DNA from: Spiroplasma sp. SV19
GTDB taxonomy: Bacteria > Bacillota_I > Bacilli_A > Mycoplasmatales > Mycoplasmataceae
DNA: 64,000 bases
Direction: 5' to 3'
NCBI RefSeq assembly: GCF_030060925.1
Contig: NZ_CP045455.1
Location: forward strand, 496,001 to 560,000
The translations under genes were made by a program, and so were the position numbers. Below the pieces are notes generated by a model that did no database searches, was not told where the DNA came from, and was given only the letters and a program-made list of their open reading frames with translations. This document shows positions 13,374 to 24,991 of this stretch, in pieces; the first letter of the stretch is position 1; each line of letters begins with the position of its first letter.

Positions 13374-13922
13374 TTATACTTCCATTAGTTCTTTTTCTTT
13401 TAATGCTCCTTTTTCATCAAGTTTTTTAATAAAACTATCTGTTAATTTTTGAATTTCTCCTTCGTAGTATTTTTTATCATCATCAGTTAAATTAGCATCT
13501 TTTTTAATTTGTTCATTACTATCACGACGTTCATTGCGAATTGCAATTTTAAAATGTTCAACTTCTTTTCACATATCTTTTACTAACATTTTACGACGTT
13601 CTTCTGTTAAAGGAGGAATATTTAAACGAATTAAATCTGCTTCTGAATTTGGTGATAATCCTAAATCTGATTTATTAATTGCTGTAACAATTAAACTAAT
13701 TGTTCCCCGATCATAAGGTTTAATTACTAATTGGCGCGCCTCAGGAACCATAATATTAGCTAATTGTTGAATTGGCGTTAATGTTCCATAATAATCAATC
13801 ATAATATGTGCCAGCATATTTGGATTAGCTCGACCAGTACGAATCTTTACTAATTCATTTTCAAATGACCCTAAGACTTTTGTCATCTTATCTTTTGTTT
13901 GGTTAATAATTTCTTGTGACAT
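13374..13922 (-). CDS. frr: Ribosome recycling factor
   Basis: Splits post-termination ribosomes with EF-G. 182 residues, normal length. Typical RRF sequence: VRTGRANP-like KIRTGRANPNML, the VPEARQLVIKPYD segment, and a basic long helix with KIAIRNERRDSNEQ. The start codon directly abuts the pyrH stop (zero spacing), as expected for the pyrH-frr pair. No internal irregularity. Confidence 0.97.
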
Positions 13923-14648
13923 TTATTTTTTTCCTCCTGTAACGACTGTTGAACGAGCGTTCCCATGTGCTGCCTTATAAATATTATCTGGTTCATTAAT
14001 GTCAAAAACAACAATTTTAACATTATCTTCCATTGCTAAACTTGATGCTGTTAAATCCATCACTTTTAATTGCTTTTCTTGTAATTCATTTAAACTAATA
14101 TTATCAAATCGAATTGCATCAGAGTTTTCGTGTGGATCTTTGTCATAAATTCCATCAACACCATTCTTGGCCATTAACATCACATCCGCATCAATTTCAA
14201 TTGCCCGAATCGTTGCGGCAGTATCAGTTGTAAATTTTGGTTGGCCCGTTCCACCAGCCATAATAACAATTGCCCCTTTTTCTAAAGCAGCCTTTGCTTT
14301 CTTAAATAAATATGGTGATGCTACTTCTGGAACTTGAATTTTTGAAGTTACAACAACATTTTCACTTCCTTCATTTTTTAAAACTGCTTCTAATGCTAAT
14401 GCATTCATAACCGTTGCTAACATTCCCATATAATCTGCACTAATCGGATTCATATTAATACTATCAGCACGATTACCACGTCAAATATTGCCACCACCAA
14501 CAACAATTGCAATTTGAAGTCCTTCTTTTTGTAATTTAACAATTTGTCTAGCAATGTCATGAATTCTCTTTGAGTCATACAAGTCATCAGGATTTCCTAA
14601 TGCTTCACCAGACAATTTTAATAAAACACGCTTATATTGTAATGCCAT
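13923..14648 (-). CDS. pyrH: UMP kinase
   Basis: Phosphorylates UMP to UDP; hexameric amino-acid-kinase fold, cytosolic. 241 residues. Motifs seen: N-terminal KLSGEAL, VVGGGNIWRG, and the C-terminal KNGVDGIYDKDP. First gene of the long minus-strand operon, with a matching promoter about 40 bases upstream. In many low-GC genomes rpsB and tsf precede pyrH; here an IS3 remnant lies upstream instead. Confidence 0.97.
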
Positions 14649-14686
14649 TATAACATTCCTCTCTTTTTCTTTTTTATTCCTAATAT

Positions 14687-14715
14687 ATTATAAATTGTTT
14701 TAAAAAAATAAGCAA
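14687..14715 (-). promoter_or_regulatory. Sigma-70 type promoter of the pyrH operon
   Basis: On the minus strand TTGCTT (-35, 14710-14715), a 17-base spacer and a perfect TATAAT (-10, 14687-14692). It lies 39 bases upstream of the pyrH start. No other convincing promoter is seen down to dnaG, so it probably drives the whole 14-kb operon. Confidence 0.75.
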
Positions 14716-14797
14716 AATAAAATTAGTCTTGGTTCCAATTATTTCATCCTATCTTTAAGAAAAAAATTGAATTCTAGCATAAATTTATCCCTAATAA

Positions 14798-15126
14798 GTA
14801 AGACAAGTTTCTGTCATTAAAAAATTATCAAATCAAATAAGCAAAAAGAACTTACTAAAACATAAATTTAACCAAATGAAACCAAATTTAATAGGAACTA
14901 CTGATGTCACTATCATTAAACATAGTCATATTAAAAAATCTAATTTAATTCATTGATTTAACATTAAAAAAATACTTGCTTATACAATCTCAAATTCAAT
15001 AACAACTTCAGGATTAATAAGCACTTTATTAAAAAGAATAGCAACAATTCCAAATAAAAAAGATCTGAAAAAACTAATAATTCATTCAGATCAAAGTGTA
15101 ATTTATATTACTACAAAGTACATCTA
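14798..15126 (+). pseudogene. IS3-family transposase remnant
   Basis: A plus-strand stretch without a start codon that reads in one frame as the catalytic part of an IS3-type DDE integrase. After a basic helical lead (KVRQVSVIKK) come KPNLIGTTDVT (first catalytic Asp) and, about 60 residues on, LIIHSDQSVIYITTKYI (second catalytic Asp with its usual Gln). It ends at a stop just after this motif. The third acidic residue, the N-terminus and the companion orfA are missing. A typical FDxF/DWFNK segment is degenerate. No terminal repeats were found, so it is a dead fragment. Confidence 0.75.
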
Positions 15127-15167
15127 ATTCGGTAAAAAATATAAATGTAAAATACTTTTTTCAATAT

Positions 15168-16930
15168 TTAATTTATATCATCTGATAATCATAAATCAAA
15201 ATTTATGTTACTATTTGGTTCATAAATAAACTTATCATTATTTTTTAATGTAACTTTAAATTTAACATTCATAAAACTAAATTTTATATCAGTTGCATTT
15301 AAAATTTGATTTAAATCAGGACCAACCTTCACCTTCACTGGGTTACCTTCCTTATCAGTAACTGGTTTACCATCCTTATCTGTCTTGTCAACTTCTTTAA
15401 ACATTGTTATTGTTTTAAAATCTTCTCATTGATCATTTTTATTTTTAAGTTGTAACTTAACTGTTCCAGCAATCATTGTAACATTATTGTGGTCTATTTC
15501 ACTATTACTTAAACCTAGGTTTTGTAAAATATATTTGCTAGCAAATTGCATAATACTTGGCCCTAAAAAACATTAAGATTTGGAATCAGACCCTGGATAA
15601 AACTACTCAATCCTAACCATGTTTTTGATTGCAAAATGCTTTCTCCAACAGCATCAATCCCTTGCCCACTGTTTTTGCTAAAAATATTTAACATACTTGC
15701 AATTAACAAGGTTGGTTTTAATTCCATTGCAACGTACTTAAATATCATTATGTACTGTTGGTCACCAATGAATTTTTGATTAAATTCCAAATTAATGTTT
15801 ATCTCACCGAATATTGATTTAGTATCATATTTCCCAACAATTTTAATAATATAACGACTATCATCTGTAGTTGGTTTACCTTTATAACCTGCTAACAAAT
15901 GAAAAATTAAACTATCAAAATTAGTTGTGGTATTTTTATAAAATCACTCTTTTTCACCAAATTCAGTTTTAATATTTTCTTTTAAATCTGAATTAACTGG
16001 TGATAATAAATATTGGATTAATGGTAAAACGGTATTATGTGTTTCTTTAATCTTTTGCTGACCTTCGTTAAGGTATCATTGCAATAACGCAATAAAATCT
16101 GGGGCAATGTTATGTAATAAATCACTAATTGTCCCTTCTTCTTTTTTACTATTGTTGTACCCCTTAAGATAAAGTTTTTCATCTAATTTAATATTAAGAG
16201 CTATTTTTTTTGTTAAGAAATCACCACCAATACCTTTACTTGCTAAATTCCTACTAATGTTTTGTAATAGGTGATTAAACTTAATAACAAAATTTGGACC
16301 ACTACTGATTTGAGTTAAATCAATACTATTGATTAATTTTTCTGGTAAGTCAATTATCTCCAGAAAACTATATAAATCAGCAAGGGTAAGATTTATTCCT
16401 GGGATAAGTGATGGCAACGGAAATTTAATATTTTGGGTTGTCTCCCCCACCTTATTAATCTTATTAATTGTGTTTGCTAAAAATAGCAATTCATTTGATG
16501 ATCACTTAATTTTAACACTAAATAATTCATTATCATCTTTTTTTAAACTAACAACGGCAGTTCCGTTATTGACAACTAATTCGCCTTGTACTACGGTTGA
16601 TGCTAGTTGTTGTTTAAAATCCTTTAATGTTTCTGCTTGTAAAACATTATCATCAGTAATGTTTGGTTGCAAAAATGTTGTATCATTTTTAACAACTAAT
16701 TCATAACTTCCTAATGTCATTCGACTAGCTAATTCTGATGCTAATTTATCATTTGTTATTTGTGATGAAGAAGCAAAAAATGGTGTATCAGTATATTCTT
16801 CTAATTCTTTTTTAATGTCATCAACTGACACTTTTTCTCCAACAGGATAATAACGATTACAAGCAACAACTGAAACAGTACTTGATCCCACAAGTGATAT
16901 TGCTCCTAAAAGAGTTAAAATTCTCTTCAT
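15168..16930 (-). pseudogene. Spiroplasma lipoprotein gene with one frameshift
   Basis: Encodes an exported lipoprotein of unknown function. The signal peptide MKRILTLLGAISL... ends in the lipobox SVVAC (Cys 24), anchored at the membrane surface after Lgt and signal peptidase II. The frame runs to a stop at 15563 and the rest continues in the next frame to 15168. Adding one T to the T6 run at 15565-15570 joins them (NVF then LGPSIMQFASK) into a protein of about 587 residues. The tail has a lysine/aspartate-rich tandem repeat (DKDGKPVTDKEGNPV). SD AGGAGGAG precedes the ATG. It may be a real mutation or an assembly error. Divergent from a second lipoprotein at 17904. Confidence 0.7.
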
Positions 16931-17430
16931 TTTTCTCCTCCTAATATGTTAAAGTTTTATAATTAAAAATATGCTTTGTTATTAAAAAACAACAAATACC
17001 CTAGTTTACCTCAATTAAGTTGAAAAACTTTTTTGATAAAGACAGTTAATATCTAAATTATTAACAACTAAACCAAAAATTTTTAATAGTTATTTTTTTA
17101 ATCAGTTATGTGCCTTTGAGGTACTTTTATTTTACCTTTTTTTTTTTTTTTTTTGCAAATGATTATAAAAAGTCATATACTGTAAATGGTCATAATAAAT
17201 GCAAGTTTATATAAAGTAAAAATTTATATATTGTACTTTTTATGGTTTTCTTATTTTTGTTCTACTGTTTTTGCTAGCATAATAAAATTTTCACCTAATA
17301 TTTTAATTTTAAAGTTAATTTTGACGAAAAACCACAAAAAATAAAAGAATATTAACCAATAAAACTATCCACTTGTTTTTAAAAATAATTGTTATAAATA
17401 TAACTAACATAAATAAAAAGGAACAAACAA
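16931..17430. other. 500-base gene-free region between divergent lipoprotein and membrane genes
   Basis: No open reading frame of note. It contains an 18-base T run (17137-17154) and very AT-rich sequence. On the minus strand a weak promoter for the 16930 lipoprotein can be proposed (ATAACA, 17 bases, TATAAA, close to 16960-17000). The long T run at this spot could vary in length and change promoter spacing, but nothing proves it. Confidence 0.4.
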
Positions 17431-17811
17431 ATGAAAAACAAATTCTTTACCAGTTATTTAACTTTATACTTTATTTTGGTAACTATCTATTTTGCTTATA
17501 ATGCAACCATGATAGAAACTGATTTGGCAATTGATAATCATTTGTATTATTCATCTGTTATTTTGTTTCTTTTTATTTATTGTCTTAAAACTAGAATTGA
17601 ACTTTTTAAATATCTTAAAAAAAGTGCCGCTCAAATTAAAATCTTTTATTCTAAAACTTTAATTAATAAAAAACAATTAACATTAATAATTATTTTAAAT
17701 ATCTTCCTTTCAAAACTTTTAAAATTCCAAGAAGGACTATTATTTACTAATTTTCGTAATTCGAAATATATTAGTCAATTTAAAAAAGGACATGCACCAC
17801 CATTAACTTAA
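17431..17811 (+). CDS. Small membrane protein of unknown function
   Basis: 126 residues, not recognised. Two hydrophobic helices are visible (about residues 9-28 and 40-58), then a lysine-rich segment and a third hydrophobic stretch (LTLIIILNIFLSKLL, about 84-100) before a basic tail. The ATG follows AAGGAAC at suitable spacing. No UGA codon is used. It lies upstream of a lipoprotein gene in the same direction with a 92-base gap, so the two could be co-transcribed. Confidence 0.55.
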   Translation: MKNKFFTSYLTLYFILVTIYFAYNATMIETDLAIDNHLYYSSVILFLFIYCLKTRIELFKYLKKSAAQIKIFYSKTLINKKQLTLIIILNIFLSKLLKFQEGLLFTNFRNSKYISQFKKGHAPPLT

Positions 17812-17903
17812 ACCCAAAAAAATAAATATTACAAAATACTAATTAAATTACTATTGCCCTGCCAATAATTTTTTAATATGAAATAATAAAAAGGAGAAAA
17901 ACA

Positions 17904-19550
17904 ATGAAGAAATTATTAAGTATTTTGGGAACAATCACATTAACTGGAACCGTTGTTCCCAATGTTGTTGCTTGTCATAGTAAAAAACCACTTAGCACTG
18001 AAAGTCTTACCGCAAAAGATATTCAAGTCTTTAATGAAATTCAAGCAAAAGCAGAGACAAAAATGAAAGAAAAAATCACAAAGATTCCTTATATTGATAG
18101 TGGGCAAAATAATTTAGGAAAAATCTATTCGAAAGTAAATAAAGATGATACTGAACCTTACCAATTGCGATTAAAGAATCCTGAAGATAATACATTAGCT
18201 GCTTATTTTATTAATAGTTTTAAAAACGTTTTTGATAGTGTTAATCGTGATTTACAAAACGAATATTCAAATTATTTTCCTAATACATTGCCCTTAACCT
18301 TAGATGATGAAAAAAATATTGTAAAAGTTACTTACATTAATGTTGAAAACTTGCGCAATAAGTTTCCCGCTGATGTTAATCCTGAGCCATTTTCAGCAGT
18401 GCGGGTTGATTACAAAGTAACAATTCAATTAAAATTTAAACAAATGTATGCTAGTTTTGAAATAACAAGCATCTATAATGTTACTGAAAATGTAACTGCC
18501 TTACAGGCTTTTTCTGATAAGGCAGTCAACTTTCTAATTCAAAATATTAAAGACTATTTTATAAAATTAGAAAATGTTAATTTTGGTGAAAATGAAATTT
18601 TTAAAACACTATATAGTCAAATGATTTGAGATTTTACAAAAAATACTAAACCATTAGACGATATTTTTAAAACTGCTATCAAAGGTTATATTGCAGAGGA
18701 AAAAAAGTTTAAAGATATTACAATAAGTTATAATGATAATAATTTGATTGAAAAAACACAAAATGGTGCCTTAACATCAGAAAACAAAGGATATGATGGT
18801 TTATCAAAAAAAATAAAGCAACTTGATGTTATCTTAGCAAAATGAATTGGAGAGAAATTTAACAATGGTATTGGTTGAGAATTCATTGATAATGTTAAAC
18901 CCACTGATTTTGTGAATTTTTATAAAAAAAATGTAGGTTCTGTTTTTAATCTTACTGATAACCTTGATTTACAATTAGGAACCTTTAGAATTAATCTAAA
19001 TTATTTTAACATCTATGGGCTCGGATTAACTGGCTATGTAACTGATAAAAATAACGAAGATGTTACAGTTACTTTAAATTTATCACAAGTAGCAATTGAC
19101 AAAAAATTAGCAAATTGAGGAAAAATAATTATTCAATTTATTAAATATGCCCGCGGGGGAATTATTTCTGGCAGTTTTGTTGAATGAAGATTTCCAAATG
19201 AAATATTTAAAAAAGTATTAGAGCAAAATAAGAAAGATGGCCTTCAAAGTGTTCTTAAGTTTTTGGTAAAAAATTTTAAAACTTCTGAAGAAGCCAAAGA
19301 TTTAGAAGATCTTAACTTATTTAACATTACAAAACACCTCCAATTGCCAAATCTCAAAGGAGTAGAAATATTTGATCAATGATTAGCACTAAAATGAGAT
19401 TATAATTTACGAGAAGCATGAACTATTATGTTTACTTTTGGTGAAAATTTTGACAATGGTTTATACTATTCATTTGCATCAAATCTGGGTGCTGATGGCA
19501 ATGAATATGGCATGCAATTTTCAATAGCACAAAGAACTAATATGAAATAG
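17904..19550 (+). CDS. Spiroplasma lipoprotein, intact
   Basis: Surface lipoprotein of 548 residues and unknown role. Signal peptide MKKLLSILGTITLTG... with lipobox NVVAC (Cys 24). The mature part is hydrophilic, with no Cys and no clear domain; it is of the large Spiroplasma lipoprotein type and has a similar architecture to the divergent gene at 15168-16930. Many UGA Trp codons. AAAAAGGAG stands 7 bases before the ATG. It ends at a strong bidirectional terminator shared with ffh. Confidence 0.85.
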
Positions 19551-19568
19551 CAAAAAATAAATACTATT

Positions 19569-19614
19569 AAAAACAAGTTTAAGTTCAATTAAATTGGAAC
19601 TTAAACTTGTTTTT
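19569..19614. terminator. Bidirectional rho-independent terminator
   Basis: Perfect 18-base inverted repeat (19569-19586 with 19597-19614, each arm beginning or ending in an A5/T5 tract) around a short loop. It serves the plus-strand lipoprotein gene and the minus-strand ffh gene, which converge here. Confidence 0.9.
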
Positions 19615-19623
19615 ATATGTTTT

Positions 19624-20982
19624 TTAATTAAAGCCCATACCACTTAAACCACCCATACCCGGAATGTTTGGCATACGACCTGATTTAATTTGGCGAGCAA
19701 TTTCATCGACTTGTTTCTTTGTTTTTTCAAATTGGTTAATTAACTCATTATATTCTTTTTCTGTACGACCTGAACCTTTTAAAATGCGATTCTTTCGTGA
19801 TAAGTGTTTTAACAATCGTGGTTCACGACGCTCTTTAACGGTCATTGAAGATAATAAAACTTCTGTTGCTTTTAATTTACGTTCCGCATCAGCAATTTTT
19901 TCATCACTCATTTTTGGCATTCCAGGCAGTAATTTCATAATTCCCCCCATTTTACCCATTTTTGAGATTTGTCGCATTTGATTTAACAAGTCCTGTAAAT
20001 CAAACTGCCCCATCATCATTCGATTCATTGTTTTTTTAATATCACGTTCATCTAAGACATCTTTTGCTTTTTCAACTAGAGTTTGAACATCTCCCATCCC
20101 TAAAATTCGATCAGCCATTCGATCTGGATAAAAGATTTGTAAATTACTCATTCCTTCTCCAGTTCCAATAAAAGTAATTGGTAATTTGGTCAAATGCGTA
20201 ATTGATAATGCTGCTCCTCCTCGTGCATCACCATCTAACTTAGTAACAACAACTCCAGTTAATTTTAATAATTGGTTAAATTCTGTTGCAACATTAATAA
20301 TATCTTGCCCTGTCATTCCATCAACTACAAGTAAAATTTCATCTGGAGTAATATTATTTTTAATTTCTTTTAATTCTTGCATTAATTCTGCATCAATATG
20401 CAAACGACCTGCAGTATCAATTAAAATAACATCATTTTTGTTTTCCTTCGCATAATTAATTGCTTCTTGGGCGGTTTTAACAGGATTTTGTGTTCCTCGT
20501 TCAAATACTTCAAGATTTAAATTTTTTCCAATTGTTTTTAACTGATCAATCGCAGCAGGACGATAAATATCACAAGCTACCAATAATGGTTTCTTCTGAT
20601 ATTTCTTCTCCACTAATTTGGCAATCTTACCAGTTGTTGTTGTTTTCCCACTCCCTTGTAATCCAACCATCATCACAATTGTTGGTTTTGAAGTAAAAGA
20701 TAATTCCTTTGCTGTTTTTCCAAAAATATTAACTAATTCTTCATGTACGATTTTAACCATCATCTGTGATGCATTTAAACCATCTAAAATATATTCACCA
20801 CGGGCTTTTGCTTCAACAGCCTTAATAAAATCTTTTACCACTTCATTATTAACATCCGCTTCTAATAATGCTAACCTAATTTCACGCATTGTTTCACTAA
20901 TAGCATCACTAGTTAGGGTTGATTTTTTCATATTTTTTTCAATTGATTTCTTCAATCGATTTGCTAAAAAGTCTCCAATCAT
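19624..20982 (-). CDS. ffh: Signal recognition particle protein Ffh
   Basis: SRP54 GTPase that targets nascent membrane proteins to FtsY and SecYEG. 452 residues. N domain, then G domain with GLQGSGKTTTTGKIA, DTAGR and TKLDGDARGG, then a methionine-rich M domain ending in MPNIPGMGGLSGMGFN. An ATG at 20982 is preferred to the adjacent GTG at 20985 because it sits 8 bases from GGAG. It is preceded by rny on the same strand, with a small hairpin terminator between. Confidence 0.97.
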   Translation of the reverse strand: MIGDFLANRLKKSIEKNMKKSTLTSDAISETMREIRLALLEADVNNEVVKDFIKAVEAKARGEYILDGLNASQMMVKIVHEELVNIFGKTAKELSFTSKPTIVMMVGLQGSGKTTTTGKIAKLVEKKYQKKPLLVACDIYRPAAIDQLKTIGKNLNLEVFERGTQNPVKTAQEAINYAKENKNDVILIDTAGRLHIDAELMQELKEIKNNITPDEILLVVDGMTGQDIINVATEFNQLLKLTGVVVTKLDGDARGGAALSITHLTKLPITFIGTGEGMSNLQIFYPDRMADRILGMGDVQTLVEKAKDVLDERDIKKTMNRMMMGQFDLQDLLNQMRQISKMGKMGGIMKLLPGMPKMSDEKIADAERKLKATEVLLSSMTVKERREPRLLKHLSRKNRILKGSGRTEKEYNELINQFEKTKKQVDEIARQIKSGRMPNIPGMGGLSGMGFN

Positions 20983-21050
20983 CACTAATTCTCCTCTATT
21001 TTTTATATCAAAAGCTTTCCTACTAATTATAATACTAAAATTATTATAAA

Positions 21051-21074
21051 AAAAGAATAAAAATTTATTCTTTT
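21051..21074 (-). terminator. Terminator after rny
   Basis: AT-only stem (AAAAGAATAA arms, 21051-21061 with 21064-21074) that includes the rny stop codon and is followed on the minus strand by a run of T. It separates rny from ffh. Confidence 0.6.
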
Positions 21075-22602
21075 AAATAACAGTTTCAGTTATTCGTAAC
21101 TCTCTAATTACGGTAATAATAATGTCCCCTGGAATTACCTTTGCTTTTTTAATTTTTTCTTTAATATCAATAGCAATTTTGTGGGTACGATCATCATCAC
21201 TAATAACGGGATTAACAATAACACGAATTTGGCGACCTGCTTGTAAAGCATAAACCGACTGAACACCAACCACTGTCTGACAGATTTTTTCTAATTCTGA
21301 CATCCGTGCAATATAGTTTTCAAGATTATTATTACGACTTCCTGGCCGTGCTGCTGATAAGGTATCAGCTGCTGAAACTAAAACTGAATATGGATTATTA
21401 GCAGGAACCTCCCCATGGTGCGAAGCAATCGCATTGATAACAATTGAATTCTCAGCACATTTGGTTGCTAATTTAATCCCCAATGTAACATGACTTCCTT
21501 CATTATCAAAATCAACTGCTTTCCCAATGTCATGTAATAAACCAGCTCGCATGGCAATCGTTGCATCCAAACCTAATTCACTAGCCATCATTGCTGTTAA
21601 TTTAGCAACTTCAATCGAATGCAATAAAACATTTTGTCCATAACTAGTGCGGTATTTTAAAATTCCTAAATGACGAATTAATTCTATATCTAAATTATCT
21701 AACTCCAATTCAGCAACAACTTCTTTACCTGTTTCTAAAATTGTCATTTCAATTTCTTCTTGTTCTAACTTAATTGTTTCTTCAATCCGGTTTGGTTGAA
21801 TCCGCCCATCAATTAACAATTTTTCTAATGTTTTCTTTGCAATTTCACGGCGAATGGGATTAAAAGATGAAATTTGAACAACATTTGGAGTATCATCAAT
21901 AATTAGATCAACTCCCGCTGCTATTTCAAAAGTCCGAATATTACGACCATCTTTCCCAATAATTCGTCCTTTCATATTATCATCTTCTAAATAAACAGAA
22001 GTTGTTGTTTTTTCTACTACAATATTTACTGCATAACGCTCAATTGCGCTAGTAACAATACTAATAGCTGTTTCTTTAGCGTTAATTTTTGCTGTATTTT
22101 CAGCATTCTTTAAAAATTCACCAATTTCTTTTTGGTACCGGTCACTTATTTCTTTAAAAAGTACATCTTTCGCTTCTTCTAAAGAATAGCCAGCAACTTT
22201 CTCAAGTTGTTGAAGATTATGTTCAACCATTTCTTGATAATAATTAATCTTTCCCTGTAATTCTTCTTTCTTGCGAAATGTTTCTTGCTCTTTATTATAT
22301 AATACTTCTTCGCGCTCAATAATTAAACGCTCCCTATTTGTTAGAAACTTTTCAGTTTCTAAAAATTCTTCACGTTTACGAGCTAACTCATTATTCATTT
22401 CTTGTCTAATTTGTGCTGCCTCAACTTTTCCGTCAGCTTTTGCAGCATTAATAATTTTTTTTGCCTTTTCTTCAGCTTGTTTAATTTTTAATTTTGTTTT
22501 TTTAATTAATTTAAATCTTAGATATTTTTCAAATAAAAATCCAAGAAAGTAAAAACCAATTGCAACGGCAATAATGATTAATACTCATATCGTTATTTGC
22601 AT
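21073..22602 (-). CDS. rny: Ribonuclease Y
   Basis: Membrane-anchored endoribonuclease that starts mRNA decay. 509 residues. One N-terminal TM helix (WVLIIIAVAIGFYFLGFLF), a long charged coiled coil (about 30-200), a KH domain with GRIIGKDGRNIRTFE, then an HD domain with the catalytic HDIGKAVD and LLHSIEV. The true start is the ATG at 22602 after AGAGGAG; a UGA Trp at codon 6 hides this N-terminus under the standard code. Confidence 0.96.
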
Positions 22603-22730
22603 AATTATGTCTCCTCTACTTAAAGTATTAAGCAAGAAGTATTAATTTTAAATGTATAAGTGGAATAATGGCAATAAAATAATTACCATATATATTATAC
22701 TCTTTTTTAGAGGAAAAATGTAAATACTTG

Positions 22731-24989
22731 CTATTTTACAACATAATTATGGTCTGACGAAATATTAAATTTTTGGTTTTGATAAGTAATTACAATTAAA
22801 TTTTGGTTAAGCTTAAACTTTAACTCGTATTTTGATGGTAATGTTCCATAAAGGTTTAATTCTAATGAAACAGTATCTAATTGTTCAAAATGATAGTTAT
22901 CTTCTTTAATTGTAGGAATAATAGTGTTTCCTTTTACGAAAATTAAGATTTCATCTGCTGCACAAGACAGTAAATAAGATTGTTTTCCAACATATTTCTT
23001 TTCTTTTTGGCCAAATAAAAACCATTCTCCAACTGGCAAATAAACTTCCCGCTTTGTTGTTTGTGGTGTTAAAACCGGAGCTATTAATAAGTTACTTCCT
23101 AAATAAAACTGGTTATCAATTAACTGCGCAATTTGATCATCTTCATTTTCTAAAACCATTGCTCGTAAAATTGGCACCCCCGTGGTTGTTGCTTCTAGTT
23201 CACACATTTTAAAATATGGTAATAACTTTCGTTTCAATTTGGCATATTTTATGGCATTAGCTAAAGCGGCCGGTGAAAAATTTCATGGTTCGCGCGGACC
23301 AATGCCATGGAACCGTGATAACGGGCATAACATTCCCACTTGTGTTCACCGCAAATACAAGTCTTCGTCAAATGCTTCTTCACTATAAAAACCACCAATA
23401 TCAATTCCTCATGCCATTTCACCACTCATCCCTAAAGACAACCCCGCATTTAAATGAATTTTTAATTCAGTAAAATTTGAGTAACTATCACCAGATCATT
23501 TTCCTGAAAAACGTTGTGTTCCAATATATCCTGGCCGACAAAAAGTTAATGTTTCATTTGACCCAAAATATTTGGCACTAGCATCATATGCCGTTTTACA
23601 ATATAAAAAATGATAATACTGCCGAAGTTCTTTTCCCGTTAAACCATTACTAAAATACGCATTTGGTGGGACCCCATCACCATAATCTGGTTTAACAAAT
23701 CGCAAGCCTAATTTAAATAATTTCTGTAATTCATTTTGATATCATTTAACTGCAGCTGGATTAGTGAAATCAACAATCCCACAATTTGTTTGATACGTTT
23801 CTGTCCCTGTTAGCGGGTGCGCATATGAATTATCATCTGTTGTTTTTACCAAATAATTATTGTTAAAAGCAATTTGTCAATTCACACTATTATCAGCTTG
23901 TAAATAAGGATTAATTCAAAAGCAGACAGCAATGTTTTTTGCTTTTAATTGAGCAAATAATTCTTGAAAAGAGCCAAAGGCTGTGTTGTTATATTCAAAA
24001 TTGCAACTTTTCGTGTAACGATTTTCCAATCATTTTGGATCTAAACAAATAATATCTAAGGGAAAATTGGCTTTAATACTTTTTTCAACTTCTGCTCACA
24101 ATTCATTTTTATTATGATAATACAAACGATTACATCATATTCCATAACTCAAATCAGGAATTTCAGTTGGCTTTCCCGTTAAATCAGTATACTGACTAAT
24201 TAATTCCTTCATTGTTTGTCCTGTGAAAAAATAAAGATCTAAACAGGATTCAAAACTAAGAAAACTAATGGCATCAGTTACTGGTGAACCAATTTCAAAA
24301 CTAGTCTGTTCACCAGTATTAACTAATACTCCTCATTTTTTTGTTGAATAAAATAATGGCAAGCCATTATAACCTAAATCATGGTTAGCAACACAAGAAT
24401 TATCACTATTTCAAATTGTTGTTTCAATCCCATTTTTAACTAAAAAACGAAACTTTTCTCCAAATCCATATATTTTTTCATCATTCATTAACCAAAACGA
24501 CATAAACGGTTGTCATTCATTACCTTTTTTAATTTTTCAACCCAAGGGAGGAGTCCGATAATTTTCAAACATTTCATATCCTTTTCGAGTATTAGTTTTA
24601 AATTTAATGGTGTCATGACAATCAACTAATGTTATTTGAAAAGGATTTTTTTGAATTAATAGTTTTTCATCATTTAGTAATTTTATTTCAAAATAATTGG
24701 AATGATTAATTAAATTAATTTTACTAATACTTAAGGGCTTTAAATGTTCAATAAATCGGTTATTACCTATCTTTTTTTGATAATAGTATAAGTTAATAAT
24801 TCCATTAGAATATAATGTTATTTTTAAAGTTGATTTTTGTAAATTACTTAAAGTAACTTCAAGATAAAGACTATTATCTTGTCATCAAAAGTCACTAATT
24901 TTTCTGGCAACAGCATATTCATAATTAAGATCAAAAATCGGTTCCTTTTGCGGAAATGAATATGCTAACAATTTTTTATCTTTAATCAT
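22731..24989 (-). CDS. Glycoside hydrolase family 31 (alpha-glucosidase or alpha-xylosidase)
   Basis: Cytosolic exo-alpha-glycosidase of 752 residues. An N-terminal beta-sandwich (about 1-230) precedes a TIM barrel with FWINPYLQ, then the nucleophile segment RFVKPDYGDGVPP (Asp in KPDYGD, near residue 433), then GEMAWGIDIGG and the acid/base region WSGDSYSNF. A C-terminal beta domain follows. No signal peptide, so it acts on sugars imported by the adjacent PTS permease, 2 bases upstream. Substrate cannot be fixed from sequence: the KPDYGD context resembles the YicI-like xylosidase branch, but the operon suits alpha-glucosides such as maltose or isomaltose. Confidence 0.88.
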
Positions 24990-24991
24990 TA

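Noticed and set aside
17137-17154. 18-base T run as a terminator of the 17431 gene
   Set aside because: It lies upstream of that gene and has no stem before it on either strand.
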